From: an uncultured Pseudoflavonifractor sp.
Lineage (GTDB): Bacteria > Bacillota_A > Clostridia > Oscillospirales > Oscillospiraceae
Length of the DNA: 13,010 nucleotides
Assembly: GCA_947575475.1 (NCBI GenBank)
Contig: CANPNN010000022.1
Coordinates: forward strand, 1 to 13,010
Reading direction: 5' to 3'
Shown here: positions 7,215 through 13,010 of the stretch, one piece after another
Layout of the letters: each line of letters begins with the position of its first letter
How positions within the stretch are numbered: position 1 is the first letter of the stretch
Translations under genes and position numbers: made by a program
The notes under the pieces: model-generated
What the model was told of the DNA's origin: nothing
The model's input: only the letters and a program-made list of their open reading frames with translations
The model's database searches: none

Positions 7215-7231
7215 GGGAGGGGCGGACCTTG
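7215..7231 (+). promoter_or_regulatory. Ribosome binding site and TTG start fixing the MBOAT N-terminus
   Basis: GGGAGG (7215-7220) is 8 nt before TTG (7229-7231). Starting there gives a protein beginning MSFLSPFYFLFFPLAVLGYF, which closely resembles the usual N-terminus of AlgI-type MBOAT proteins. No ATG or GTG fits as well. Confidence 0.75.
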
Positions 7232-8677
7232 AGCTTTCTGTCCCCGTTTTATTTTTTGTTTTTCCCCCTTGCGGTCCTAGGGTACTTTACCTTGCCCCGG
7301 AAGGCCCGGAACGGGTGGCTTTTGGGGTGTAGCTGGTTTTTCTACCTGTGCGCAGGACCGGAATATTTCCTATTCCTGCTCTCCACCATTGCGGTGACCT
7401 ATCTGGCCGCCCGGTCTTTGGAAAAAACGCCCCGGAAGGGGCTGATGATCGGGTGCCTGGCGCTTTTTATCGGGGCTTTGGGAGTGTTCAAGTACCTCCG
7501 CTTTGGGGTGGAGACCCTCTCCCGGCTGCTGGCCTTGGCGGGGCTGGACTGGTCCCCTGCGGTGCCGAAGCTGCTGCTGCCGGCGGGGATCTCCTTCTAT
7601 CTCTTTGCCGCCATGGGCTACCTGATAGACGTGTACCGGGGGAAGATCCCGGCGGAAAAGAGCTTTTTGAAGTGCGCGCTGTTCCTGTCCTTTTTCCCAT
7701 CCCTTCTCTCCGGTCCCATCGGGCGGGGGGAGAAGTTGCTGCCTCAGTTTAATAGTTACCATAAATTTAATTATGTAAACTTAAGAGAGGGTTTTTTCCG
7801 ATTCCTCTGGGGTGCCTTCAAAAAGCTGGTGCTGGCTGACCGGCTGGCGGTGGTGGTGGATACGGTGTTTGCCGCCCCACAGAACTATGGGGCGATCCAG
7901 GTGGTTATTGCCGCCTGCGCCTTTTCCATCCAGATCTACTGCGATTTTTCCGCCTATTCCGATATGGCGGTGGGGTCGGCCCGGGTCATGGGCTTTGAGC
8001 TGATAGAGAATTTCCGCACCCCCTATTTTTCCCGGTCCATTGCGGAGTTTTGGCGGCGGTGGCACATCTCCCTCAGCTCATGGTTTCGGGACTACCTCTA
8101 CATCCCTCTGGGGGGCAGCCGCCGGGGGACGGTGCGGAAGTATGTCAATGTCCTTATCGTCTTTGCCGTCAGCGGCCTTTGGCACGGCGCGGCTCTGACC
8201 TTTATCGTCTGGGGACTGCTCAACGGTCTTTATCAGGTGGCCAGCGCCCTCACGGCCCCCCTCCGGACCAAGGTCCGGAGGGTCCTCCCCCTGGGGGAGG
8301 ACAGCAAAGTCCTTGCCCTCTGGCAGATGGGGTGGGTATTCGCTCTATCTACTCTGGCCTGGGTGTTTTTTGAGGCCGGGTCCATTTCCTCCGCCTTGGC
8401 GGTGCTGGGCAATATGGTCAAGCCCGTCCTGTGGGACGTGGGGGGCCTTGCCGCTATGGGTATGGGGCGGAAGGAATTCTTAGTGGCGGGGCTGGGCTTC
8501 CTTGTGCTGCTGGGGGTGGACCTCCGGAGCCTGAAGGCCGACCCGGCCCAAGAGGTGGCTGCCGCTCCCCGGTGGGTCCGGTGGTGCGTATATCTGTCCC
8601 TGCTGCTGGTCACGGTCATCTTTGGCAGCTATGGCACAGGTTACGACGCCCAGTCCTTCATCTACGGCCAATTCTAA
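7229..8677 (+). CDS. MBOAT family O-acyltransferase (AlgI/PatA-like)
   Basis: A 482-residue polytopic membrane protein of the membrane-bound O-acyltransferase superfamily. Family knowledge: such proteins pass an acyl (usually acetyl) group from the cytoplasm across the membrane to a partner that acylates an extracellular polysaccharide. Seen: the AlgI-like N-terminus; the WGAFKKLVLADRLA segment; FWRRWHISLSSWFRDYLYIPLGGSRRG with His279; and SGLWHGAALTFIVWG with His319, which corresponds to the invariant MBOAT active-site histidine. Hydrophobic helices fill the remainder. The TTG start and the promoter upstream are described separately. The stop codon overlaps the ribosome binding site of the SGNH gene 12 nt downstream, so the two are translationally linked. 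There are no dltA/dltC genes nearby, arguing against a DltB role. A short AT-rich, rare-codon patch lies at about 7747-7790. Target polymer is unknown. Confidence 0.92.
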   Translation: MSFLSPFYFLFFPLAVLGYFTLPRKARNGWLLGCSWFFYLCAGPEYFLFLLSTIAVTYLAARSLEKTPRKGLMIGCLALFIGALGVFKYLRFGVETLSRLLALAGLDWSPAVPKLLLPAGISFYLFAAMGYLIDVYRGKIPAEKSFLKCALFLSFFPSLLSGPIGRGEKLLPQFNSYHKFNYVNLREGFFRFLWGAFKKLVLADRLAVVVDTVFAAPQNYGAIQVVIAACAFSIQIYCDFSAYSDMAVGSARVMGFELIENFRTPYFSRSIAEFWRRWHISLSSWFRDYLYIPLGGSRRGTVRKYVNVLIVFAVSGLWHGAALTFIVWGLLNGLYQVASALTAPLRTKVRRVLPLGEDSKVLALWQMGWVFALSTLAWVFFEAGSISSALAVLGNMVKPVLWDVGGLAAMGMGRKEFLVAGLGFLVLLGVDLRSLKADPAQEVAAAPRWVRWCVYLSLLLVTVIFGSYGTGYDAQSFIYGQF

Positions 8678-8689
8678 GGAGGTGAGAAC

Positions 8690-9727
8690 ATGGCGACAGA
8701 AACTCTGGTCAAGTCCGCAGAGCGAAAGGCAAAGGTCAGCCGCCGGGAACCTCTGTGGTGCGTGGCCTTTCTCCTGACGGCGGCTCTGCTCCTCCATGTG
8801 TGCGGCAATATCCTCCGTCCCGCCCATACCGACTATGGCTCCACTTGGCAGGCCTACCTGGCTGAACCCAAGGACTCCATCGACGTGCTGTTTCTGGGCA
8901 GCTCATACGCCTACTGTGACTGGAACCCGGCTGTGATGTACGCCGAGAGCGGCCTTACCGGCTATGTCATGGGGGGCAGCGAGCAGGTCCCCGCCATCAC
9001 CTACTGGTACTTAAAAGAGGCCCTCCGGACCCAAAGCCCCTCGGTGGTGGTGATGGAGGCTACCAGTCTGTTTTTTGACCGCTACCAGAACTACACCCAG
9101 ATCAACCTGGGGTACATGCCCTGGGGGCTGAACCGGGTGAGGGCCATCCTGGAGTGTGCCGAGCCGGAGAAAAAGCTGGGCCTATTCTGGGACCTCTATT
9201 TCTACCATGACCGCTGGAAGGAGCTGACTGCCGGCGATATCAAAAAGGCCGTTCTCCCCGCCGGGGCCGATCACTTGAAGGGCCATACCGCCGTAGACCA
9301 AGTCTTTGCCGAGACGGAGGGCGGACCTTTCCTGTCGGAGATGCGGCAGAGCGAGGAAGTGTACCAACAGAATATCCGGGATTTTGCCCGCATCGCCCAG
9401 CTCTGCGCGGAGGAGGGGATCGACCTCATTGTCACCATCAATCCTACATATAGCCAGTACACCCCCGCCGTCTATGACCGATTAAGGGCCGACGTGGAGC
9501 AAAACCCCGGCGTGAGGTTTGTCAACTGGTCAAACAGCTTTGCCGACATGGGCTTGGACCCCACAGTTCACCTCTATGACGGCGGTCACCTGAACCAAGA
9601 CGGAGCCAAGATATTTTCGGCCTATACCGGCCAGTACCTCCGTTCCTTGGGCTACCAGCCCCGGGCCCAGGCCAAAGAAAACCAAGCGGCGTGGCAGGCC
9701 GCAGCGGAAAGCTGGAAAATGGAATGA
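8690..9727 (+). CDS. Membrane-anchored SGNH-hydrolase-like O-acetyltransferase partner (PatB/DltD-like)
   Basis: A 345-residue protein with a basic N-terminus (about 1-20), one transmembrane helix (about 22-41) and an extracellular SGNH/GDSL-type domain. Catalytic elements seen: FLGSS (68-72) with candidate nucleophile Ser72 replacing the classic GDS block, and DGGH (297-300) giving the Asp297/His300 pair of block V. Such proteins, immediately downstream of an MBOAT gene, usually complete acetyl transfer onto a cell-surface polysaccharide (compare PatB, AlgX/AlgJ, DltD); a hydrolytic role is possible. The ribosome binding site AAGGAGGTGAG (8676-8686) overlaps the MBOAT stop and lies 3 nt before the ATG at its end, measured from the full match. 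The last 25 residues are Ala/Gln/Lys-rich and look like a flexible tail. A strong terminator follows at once. Role is confident, substrate unknown. Confidence 0.88.
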   Translation: MATETLVKSAERKAKVSRREPLWCVAFLLTAALLLHVCGNILRPAHTDYGSTWQAYLAEPKDSIDVLFLGSSYAYCDWNPAVMYAESGLTGYVMGGSEQVPAITYWYLKEALRTQSPSVVVMEATSLFFDRYQNYTQINLGYMPWGLNRVRAILECAEPEKKLGLFWDLYFYHDRWKELTAGDIKKAVLPAGADHLKGHTAVDQVFAETEGGPFLSEMRQSEEVYQQNIRDFARIAQLCAEEGIDLIVTINPTYSQYTPAVYDRLRADVEQNPGVRFVNWSNSFADMGLDPTVHLYDGGHLNQDGAKIFSAYTGQYLRSLGYQPRAQAKENQAAWQAAAESWKME

Positions 9728-9732
9728 ACCCC

Positions 9733-9762
9733 AAAAAGGCCGCCCCAAGGGCGGCCTTTTTT
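9733..9762. terminator. Rho-independent terminator of the MBOAT-SGNH operon
   Basis: GGCCGCCC (9738-9745) pairs with GGGCGGCC (9749-9756) around a 3-nt loop and is followed by TTTTTT (9757-9762). A matching AAAAA upstream of the stem lets it work on the minus strand as well, for the convergent small gene ending at 9769. It starts 5 nt after the SGNH stop codon. Confidence 0.95.
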
Positions 9763-9768
9763 ATGTAC

Positions 9769-10059
9769 TCAAAGCCAATCCTCCACCACATCCTCCAAAT
9801 GTACCGGCCCCACCTGATTGCGGACCAACAGCTCCATAAGCTGGTCGATGCGGGTGGCGCTGATGGTGATATGGGGCACCTCGGCTCGGTCCCCTGTGGA
9901 GCGGTTGACCACCTGCGCCCCATAGCTTTCGCAGGCAAAGGCTCCCACGTTCAGCTCGTCCACCAAGATGGCGTAGTCATAAGGGCCCGCCGCCTTTATG
10001 TCTGGATACAGTGAATACACGTCCAATTTTAATTCCCTCATCTTGTGGATATCCTCCAT
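9769..10059 (-). CDS. Small hypothetical protein, possible DUF6514 member
   Basis: A 96-residue (or 90-residue) soluble protein with no signal peptide or membrane segment. The pattern of a central variable region with YGAQVV, followed by VPHITISATRIDQLMELLVRNQVGPVHLEDVVEDWL at the C-terminus (split here as a whole tail, about residues 61-96), resembles what I recall of the DUF6514 family of Clostridia, which has no known function; this assignment is from memory. Two starts are possible. The ATG at 10059 is preceded by AGGA 7 nt upstream. An internal ATG at 10041 (MRELKLDVYS) has a better GGAGG but 11 nt away. A promoter with TATAAT (complement of 10079-10084) and a weak -35 TATACA 17 bp upstream is visible. 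The terminator at 9733-9762 follows its stop. Confidence 0.75.
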   Translation of the reverse strand: MEDIHKMRELKLDVYSLYPDIKAAGPYDYAILVDELNVGAFACESYGAQVVNRSTGDRAEVPHITISATRIDQLMELLVRNQVGPVHLEDVVEDWL

Positions 10060-10073
10060 TCCTATGTCCTATG
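10060..10073 (-). repeat. Tandem 7-bp repeat abutting the start of the small gene
   Basis: On the minus strand CATAGGA is repeated twice back to back immediately before the ATG at 10059. Each copy carries an AGGA ribosome-binding core, one at usable spacing and one too close. Copy-number change could alter translation, but two copies may simply be coincidence. Confidence 0.5.
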
Positions 10074-10078
10074 ACCAC

Positions 10079-10107
10079 ATTATATTGTGTTTTTTGAGTC
10101 TTGTATA
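10079..10107 (-). promoter_or_regulatory. Probable promoter of the small convergent gene
   Basis: On the minus strand a consensus TATAAT (complement of 10079-10084) is preceded by a 17-bp A-rich spacer and TATACA (complement of 10102-10107), a weak -35 box. Transcription would start near 10072, only about 13 nt before the ATG at 10059 and about 30 nt before the ATG at 10041. That short leader slightly favours the internal start. Confidence 0.5.
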
Positions 10108-10229
10108 GGAAAAAGTTTCGCCACTGTTTGACATGGAAAAGGAGTTATGTTGACAATTTCCTTTTATTGGTAAACCCAAATTGAAAAAGGAGGGCGGGAA
10201 CGTCGAACTTTGTTGGAAGATTTTTGGTA

Positions 10230-10259
10230 TTGCGGGGGCCGGTGGGGCTTTGGTAAGAT
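10230..10259 (+). promoter_or_regulatory. Probable promoter for the 78-aa membrane protein gene
   Basis: TTGCGG (10230-10235), an 18-bp spacer and TAAGAT (10254-10259) with an extended -10 TG (10251-10252). Transcription would start near 10266, just upstream of the ribosome binding site AAAGGGGGAG. Confidence 0.5.
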
Positions 10260-10282
10260 AGAGGGGAAAGGGGGAGCTCCAA

Positions 10283-10519
10283 ATGAGGCATACATACCGG
10301 GATCTGTCCCGCTTTGTTTTGACGCGGGGTCTGATCCTCTGCGTTCTGCTGCTGGCAGGCACAGCGGCCCTGCTGGCCCGGGCGGGGGAGGGAGGAGCTA
10401 TGGCGATCCGGTTCTACGAATATGCCGGGGTATTCCAGTTTGCGGCTCTTATGGCCTTTGCCAGCGGACTCATTGGAAGCTTGCTGATGGAGGATCTGCT
10501 GCGGTTTTATGGAGAATAG
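10283..10519 (+). CDS. Small two-helix membrane protein of unknown function
   Basis: A 78-residue protein with a basic N-terminus (MRHTYRDLSRFVLTR), a first hydrophobic helix (about 16-34), a short Gly/Glu loop, and a second hydrophobic helix (about 48-69) ending in the charged EDLLRFYGE. The ribosome binding site AAAGGGGGAG is about 6 nt before the ATG and a plausible promoter lies upstream, so it is likely translated. I do not recognise a named family; similar small two-helix proteins occur in gut Clostridia. Size and topology would also fit a holin, which is worth considering only because the next gene is tail-fibre-like. The following gene starts 87 nt downstream on the same strand with no terminator between, so co-transcription is likely. 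Confidence 0.7.
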   Translation: MRHTYRDLSRFVLTRGLILCVLLLAGTAALLARAGEGGAMAIRFYEYAGVFQFAALMAFASGLIGSLLMEDLLRFYGE

Positions 10520-10574
10520 GGCGCAGCTTTCCCCGGAGCCGTCTGGTTGCGGACTTTGGGCAACATTTCCGCTT

Positions 10575-10597
10575 TTTCCGCCTTGGGTGGAAAGGGG
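10575..10597 (+). promoter_or_regulatory. Hairpin overlapping the ribosome binding site of the tail-fibre-like gene
   Basis: TTTCCGCC (10575-10582) can pair with GGTGGAAA (10586-10593) around a 3-nt loop with one G-U pair. The 3' arm includes the AAA of the AAAGGGG ribosome binding site (10591-10597). The stem could partly hide this site and tune translation. This is visible as pairing only; no regulator is evident. Confidence 0.4.
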
Positions 10598-10606
10598 ATG
10601 TACAGT

Positions 10607-10993
10607 ATGTCAAGCAATAAGACCCCTTGTTTCCAGCTTCACAGCTGGGAGCCGGGGGACAATTTTTTACTTCAGGAGATCAACGAGAATTTTGCTCTGC
10701 TGGACGGGGTCGTTGTGACGGGAAGCTATGTGGGGGACGAGAAGGCAGAGCGGGCCATAGAGCTGGGATTCCGGCCCACAGTGGTGTTGCTGTGCGACCA
10801 GAGCGGACGAATGGGTTACTTTGCCAACTATAACGCCACCAGCGGCGGCCTGTTTTTTCCCGGCTGCCCCATCAATGGCACCAGTAACGGGCTGGCGGCG
10901 GAGATCACAGGGAACGGCTTCCGGGTGTGCCATGGAGGCTGGAATCAGGTCAATGCCAAGAGTACACGGTATCATTATCTGGCGTTGCGGTGA
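10607..10993 (+). CDS. Orphan phage tail-fibre-like protein
   Basis: A 128-residue protein without signal peptide. Residues about 9-35 (FQLHSWEPGDNFLLQEINENFALLDG) follow the layout found at the start of many clostridial phage tail-fibre proteins (a W..xD/G.. then N.NF..LD); I show these in part only. Residues about 37-128 follow the tail-tip pattern TGSYVGDE... IELGFRPTVVLL... LFFPG... EITGNGFRV... YHYLALR, typical of receptor-binding C-terminal domains. There are no other phage genes within the window. The ATG at 10607 is chosen because AAAGGGG lies 9 nt upstream; the ATG at 10598 directly abuts this site. Function is unknown: a domesticated adhesin-like domain or a relic of a prophage are both possible. 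The family resemblance is from recalled patterns, not a search. Confidence 0.7.
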   Translation: MSSNKTPCFQLHSWEPGDNFLLQEINENFALLDGVVVTGSYVGDEKAERAIELGFRPTVVLLCDQSGRMGYFANYNATSGGLFFPGCPINGTSNGLAAEITGNGFRVCHGGWNQVNAKSTRYHYLALR

Positions 10994-11002
10994 GAAAAGA
11001 TA

Positions 11003-11040
11003 GAAATCAGACCCCGGACAAATGTCCGGGGTCTGATTTC
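11003..11040. terminator. Perfect 18-bp hairpin between convergent genes
   Basis: GAAATCAGACCCCGGACA (11003-11020) and TGTCCGGGGTCTGATTTC (11023-11040) are exact reverse complements around a 2-nt spacer. It starts 10 nt after the tail-fibre-like stop and ends 28 nt before the end of the convergent surface protein gene. Tails are U-rich but interrupted (TTTCTTCTGTT on plus; TTTCTATCTTTTC on minus), consistent with a shared bidirectional terminator. Confidence 0.8.
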
Positions 11041-11068
11041 TTCTGTTACTGTATAAAACAGTCAGAGA

Positions 11069-13010
11069 TCAATAGGTGAAGCTGCCAGAGCCGCCCTCGA
11101 TGGCGGTGGTGCTCCAAGTACTGTTGTCAGCACTGCTGAATATCTCGTAGGTGTAGGTGCCGGCGGGAGCCGCAGCGGGGCTATTGGTGCTCCAAGAGTC
11201 AGCCAAGTTGGCGGAAGTCAGCTTGGACAAATCACCCACGGCCAGATAGAAATAGTGAGCCGCAGTATCGGCAACGGTAATATCGCCAGTCTCAAAGTAG
11301 ACCTGCTTGTCGGCCGCATTCTTGATGACGATCTTGAAGTAGCGGTTGTTGTCAGCGGTGAACTTGAACACGCGCAGCTTGGCGGGATCAGTCACGCTGG
11401 TGGAGAAAGCGTTGCCGGAAACACTGAGGGGCGTATAAGCGCCATCGTCCAGGGCCTTGATGTCGTTGACAGACAGAGTCTGGGTCACAGTGATGGAGCC
11501 AGCGCCAGTGCCGGCGCCGATGTTCTCCTCGTTGGAGACCTCGATGAACACGGCCTTGATCTTGGCAGTGTTGTCAGGCAGAGCCTTATCGGCAAGGATC
11601 AGGGCGTTGGCGTAGCCAGTGACGGAGTCAAAGGCGCCGATGGAGCCCTCAGCCTCAGACTTGTCGTTCTTGGTGTCCACGTAGATGATGGGGGCGTCCT
11701 TCTCCAGAGCCAGAGTGGTCTGGCCAATGCCCTTGAAGCCGCCGTCCTGAGCGATGGTGCTGGTGAAGTAGGTCAGGCTGGTGGCCTCGGCCTCCTTGGT
11801 CCAGACGACGGCCTTGTTGGCCTCGGCGCTCATCTTGTGAACGTCGGTGGAGTCGTAGGAGTTGTCGTTGGTCTTCTCGAACCAGACCAGGTCGCCCTTG
11901 GCGTGGGTCTTGGAGGTGGCGTCGATATTAACGGTGTACTCCTCGCCATTGGACTGAACAGTGTAGCTGTAGTAGTCCTTGATACGGCCGTTCTCGGCGG
12001 TGATAATGCCGTAAACAGTGTTATCAGTGGCGCCGTTGGGGGTGTTCTGCATGTTGACGAAAGCGGCAACGACCTTGCCGTCCTTGTTAGTGACAGCGTT
12101 CTTGCCGTTTTCCACATTGCTGGAACCGAAGGTCTTCAGATCACGGATCTTGTAAACCTTGTACTCAGCGCCGCTGAAGAGAGTGGTCACGCTGGCGGCG
12201 TCCATACCCTCAGCAGCAGTACCATTGCTGCCAGTCTTCTTGGTCTGCACGAAGAGCACGCAGTCGGTGGTGGTCAGAACGCCGTCGAAGGTCTTGACCT
12301 CGTCATCATAAGCGCCCTTGGCATTGGTGGTGACAGCGGACTCCTTGGTGACTTTGGCGGTCTTGTCGTCGGTCATGGTGTAGGTGACGATATCGCCCAC
12401 CTTGTAGCTGTTGGTCACAGCGCCGGAGGGGCTGTTCTTGTCGACCTTGATGATGGTCTTGGTGCCGTCGCCGGCCATGACCTGGAGCTCCAGACCGGTG
12501 AACACGCCTCCGGTGCCGGTGACGTTGCCCTTGACCTCAGTGACCAGGGAGTAGTTGCTGGCGGACTCAGAGGTCTGGACAGCAGCGCCCACATAGCCGT
12601 TGACCATGTAGAGTTTGACGTCCTCACCGATATAGGTGTTACCGGTGTCCTTGAAGGTGGTGATGGTGTTGTCCTCGTCGGGGATGGCGGTGCCGGTGAG
12701 CATGAAGGAAGCGGCCTCGTTGTAGATCTTCTGGGCAGTACCGTCTACTGTGACGGTCTTGCTCTCCTTCCAGCCGTCCACCTCGCCTTCGATGACTTCA
12801 GCCTTCTTCACGATGGTGAAGGCGTCGTCATCGGTGGCCTTGGCCTTGTAGAGGGTGGTAACGGCAACCACGTCGCCCTTCTTCAGGCCGTCGGCAACAT
12901 CGTTGTCCTCGATCTTGATGGCGCCAACATTGTTGTTCATAGTGACCTTGCTGCTGTTGACAGCGGTCACGGCGGCCAGCTTGGAGGTGGTGACATAGAT
13001 GGTCTTGATC
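11069..13010 (-). CDS. Large S-layer-like surface protein, C-terminal part (partial)
   Basis: The frame is open from the right edge to a TGA at 11069-11071, giving 646 visible residues; the N-terminus lies off the window, so the in-frame GTG at 12970 is not taken as the start. The protein is rich in Thr, Asp, Asn, Lys, Ala and Val, has almost no Cys (one is visible), and is predicted beta-rich. A module pattern recurs, each with a K-x-G-D-hydrophobic-V element (KKGDVV near 12870, KVGDIV near 12390, KGDLVWF near 11890), as in the repeats of S-layer and SLH surface proteins of Clostridia. It ends in a Ser/Thr/Gly-rich beta domain with no LPXTG motif or transmembrane anchor, so any anchor, such as SLH repeats with a signal peptide, must be N-terminal. 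Base composition is more even and less G-run-rich than its neighbours, consistent with codon use of a highly expressed gene. Function is inferred as structural. Confidence 0.75.
   Translation of the reverse strand, partial: IKTIYVTTSKLAAVTAVNSSKVTMNNNVGAIKIEDNDVADGLKKGDVVAVTTLYKAKATDDDAFTIVKKAEVIEGEVDGWKESKTVTVDGTAQKIYNEAASFMLTGTAIPDEDNTITTFKDTGNTYIGEDVKLYMVNGYVGAAVQTSESASNYSLVTEVKGNVTGTGGVFTGLELQVMAGDGTKTIIKVDKNSPSGAVTNSYKVGDIVTYTMTDDKTAKVTKESAVTTNAKGAYDDEVKTFDGVLTTTDCVLFVQTKKTGSNGTAAEGMDAASVTTLFSGAEYKVYKIRDLKTFGSSNVENGKNAVTNKDGKVVAAFVNMQNTPNGATDNTVYGIITAENGRIKDYYSYTVQSNGEEYTVNIDATSKTHAKGDLVWFEKTNDNSYDSTDVHKMSAEANKAVVWTKEAEATSLTYFTSTIAQDGGFKGIGQTTLALEKDAPIIYVDTKNDKSEAEGSIGAFDSVTGYANALILADKALPDNTAKIKAVFIEVSNEENIGAGTGAGSITVTQTLSVNDIKALDDGAYTPLSVSGNAFSTSVTDPAKLRVFKFTADNNRYFKIVIKNAADKQVYFETGDITVADTAAHYFYLAVGDLSKLTSANLADSWSTNSPAAAPAGTYTYEIFSSADNSTWSTTAIEGGSGSFTY

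Larger units (their letters stand above)
10074..10282. other. AT-rich divergent intergenic region
   Basis: About 220 bases separate the minus-strand small gene from the plus-strand membrane-protein gene. The stretch 10075-10190 is visibly more AT-rich than anything else in the window. It contains the leftward promoter above and two TTGACA hexamers (10128-10133, 10150-10155) without good -10 partners. An AAAAAGGAGG ribosome-binding-like sequence (about 10184-10192) has no ATG, GTG or TTG at usable spacing. The rightward promoter lies at the end. I could not recognise an RNA gene or riboswitch here. Confidence 0.5.

Noticed and set aside
10181..10261. Possible 26-codon peptide starting at TTG 10181
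   Set aside because: The ribosome-binding-like sequence lies inside rather than before the frame, and the end of the frame overlaps the -10 box of the next gene's promoter.
10283..10993. Reading the two small genes as part of a prophage
   Set aside because: No other phage, integrase or attachment-site signature is visible within the window, so only a resemblance is reported.
12970..12970. GTG at 12970 as the start of the surface protein
   Set aside because: The frame continues open to the window edge with sensible sequence and there is no ribosome binding site or signal peptide after this GTG.

Overview
The window looks like a piece of chromosome from a GC-rich member of the Clostridia, most likely Oscillospiraceae (Flavonifractor/Intestinimonas/Lawsonibacter-like). 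That is an inference from several things seen together: strong G/C preference at third codon positions, Gram-positive style AAGGAGG ribosome binding sites, sigma-A type promoters, an anaerobe's rubrerythrin, SLH (S-layer homology) surface domains, and short compact operons ended by long perfect hairpins. No rRNA, tRNA, CRISPR array, insertion sequence or transposase was seen.

Layout. Bases 1-485 hold the 3' end of an NADP-dependent isocitrate dehydrogenase. A perfect 16-bp inverted repeat and a near-consensus extended -10 promoter follow, then the two-gene potassium uptake operon trkA-trkH (733-3604). Next are a 36-nt palindrome, a short regulatory stretch with a direct repeat, and a rubrerythrin (3724-4332). 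A bidirectional terminator separates this from the convergent miaA (4425-5324), which makes a tRNA A37 prenyltransferase. Upstream of miaA on the same strand is a secreted S41-family protease homologue with C-terminal SLH repeats (5412-7052).

Divergent from the protease is an MBOAT acyltransferase plus SGNH-hydrolase pair (7229-9727), a classic extracytoplasmic polysaccharide O-acetylation module. After its terminator come a small convergent protein (9769-10059, possibly DUF6514), an AT-rich intergenic region with promoters facing both ways, and a probable two-gene unit. That unit encodes a 78-aa two-helix membrane protein and a 128-aa protein that looks like a phage tail-fibre end without a phage. 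The right end (11069 to the edge, minus strand) is the C-terminal 646 residues of a large acidic, Thr/Asn/Asp/Lys-rich surface protein with repeated beta-rich modules, probably an S-layer-type or SLH protein whose N-terminus lies outside the window.

How it fits together. The left half is housekeeping: TCA cycle, potassium uptake, peroxide defence, tRNA modification. The right half is cell-envelope biology: an SLH-anchored protease, a polysaccharide O-acetylation pair, an orphan tail-fibre-like protein and an S-layer-like protein. In Bacillus anthracis a similar MBOAT/SGNH pair (PatA/PatB) acetylates the secondary cell wall polysaccharide that SLH domains bind, so the most interesting reading of this window is a small surface-assembly neighbourhood. 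That link is inferred, not shown.
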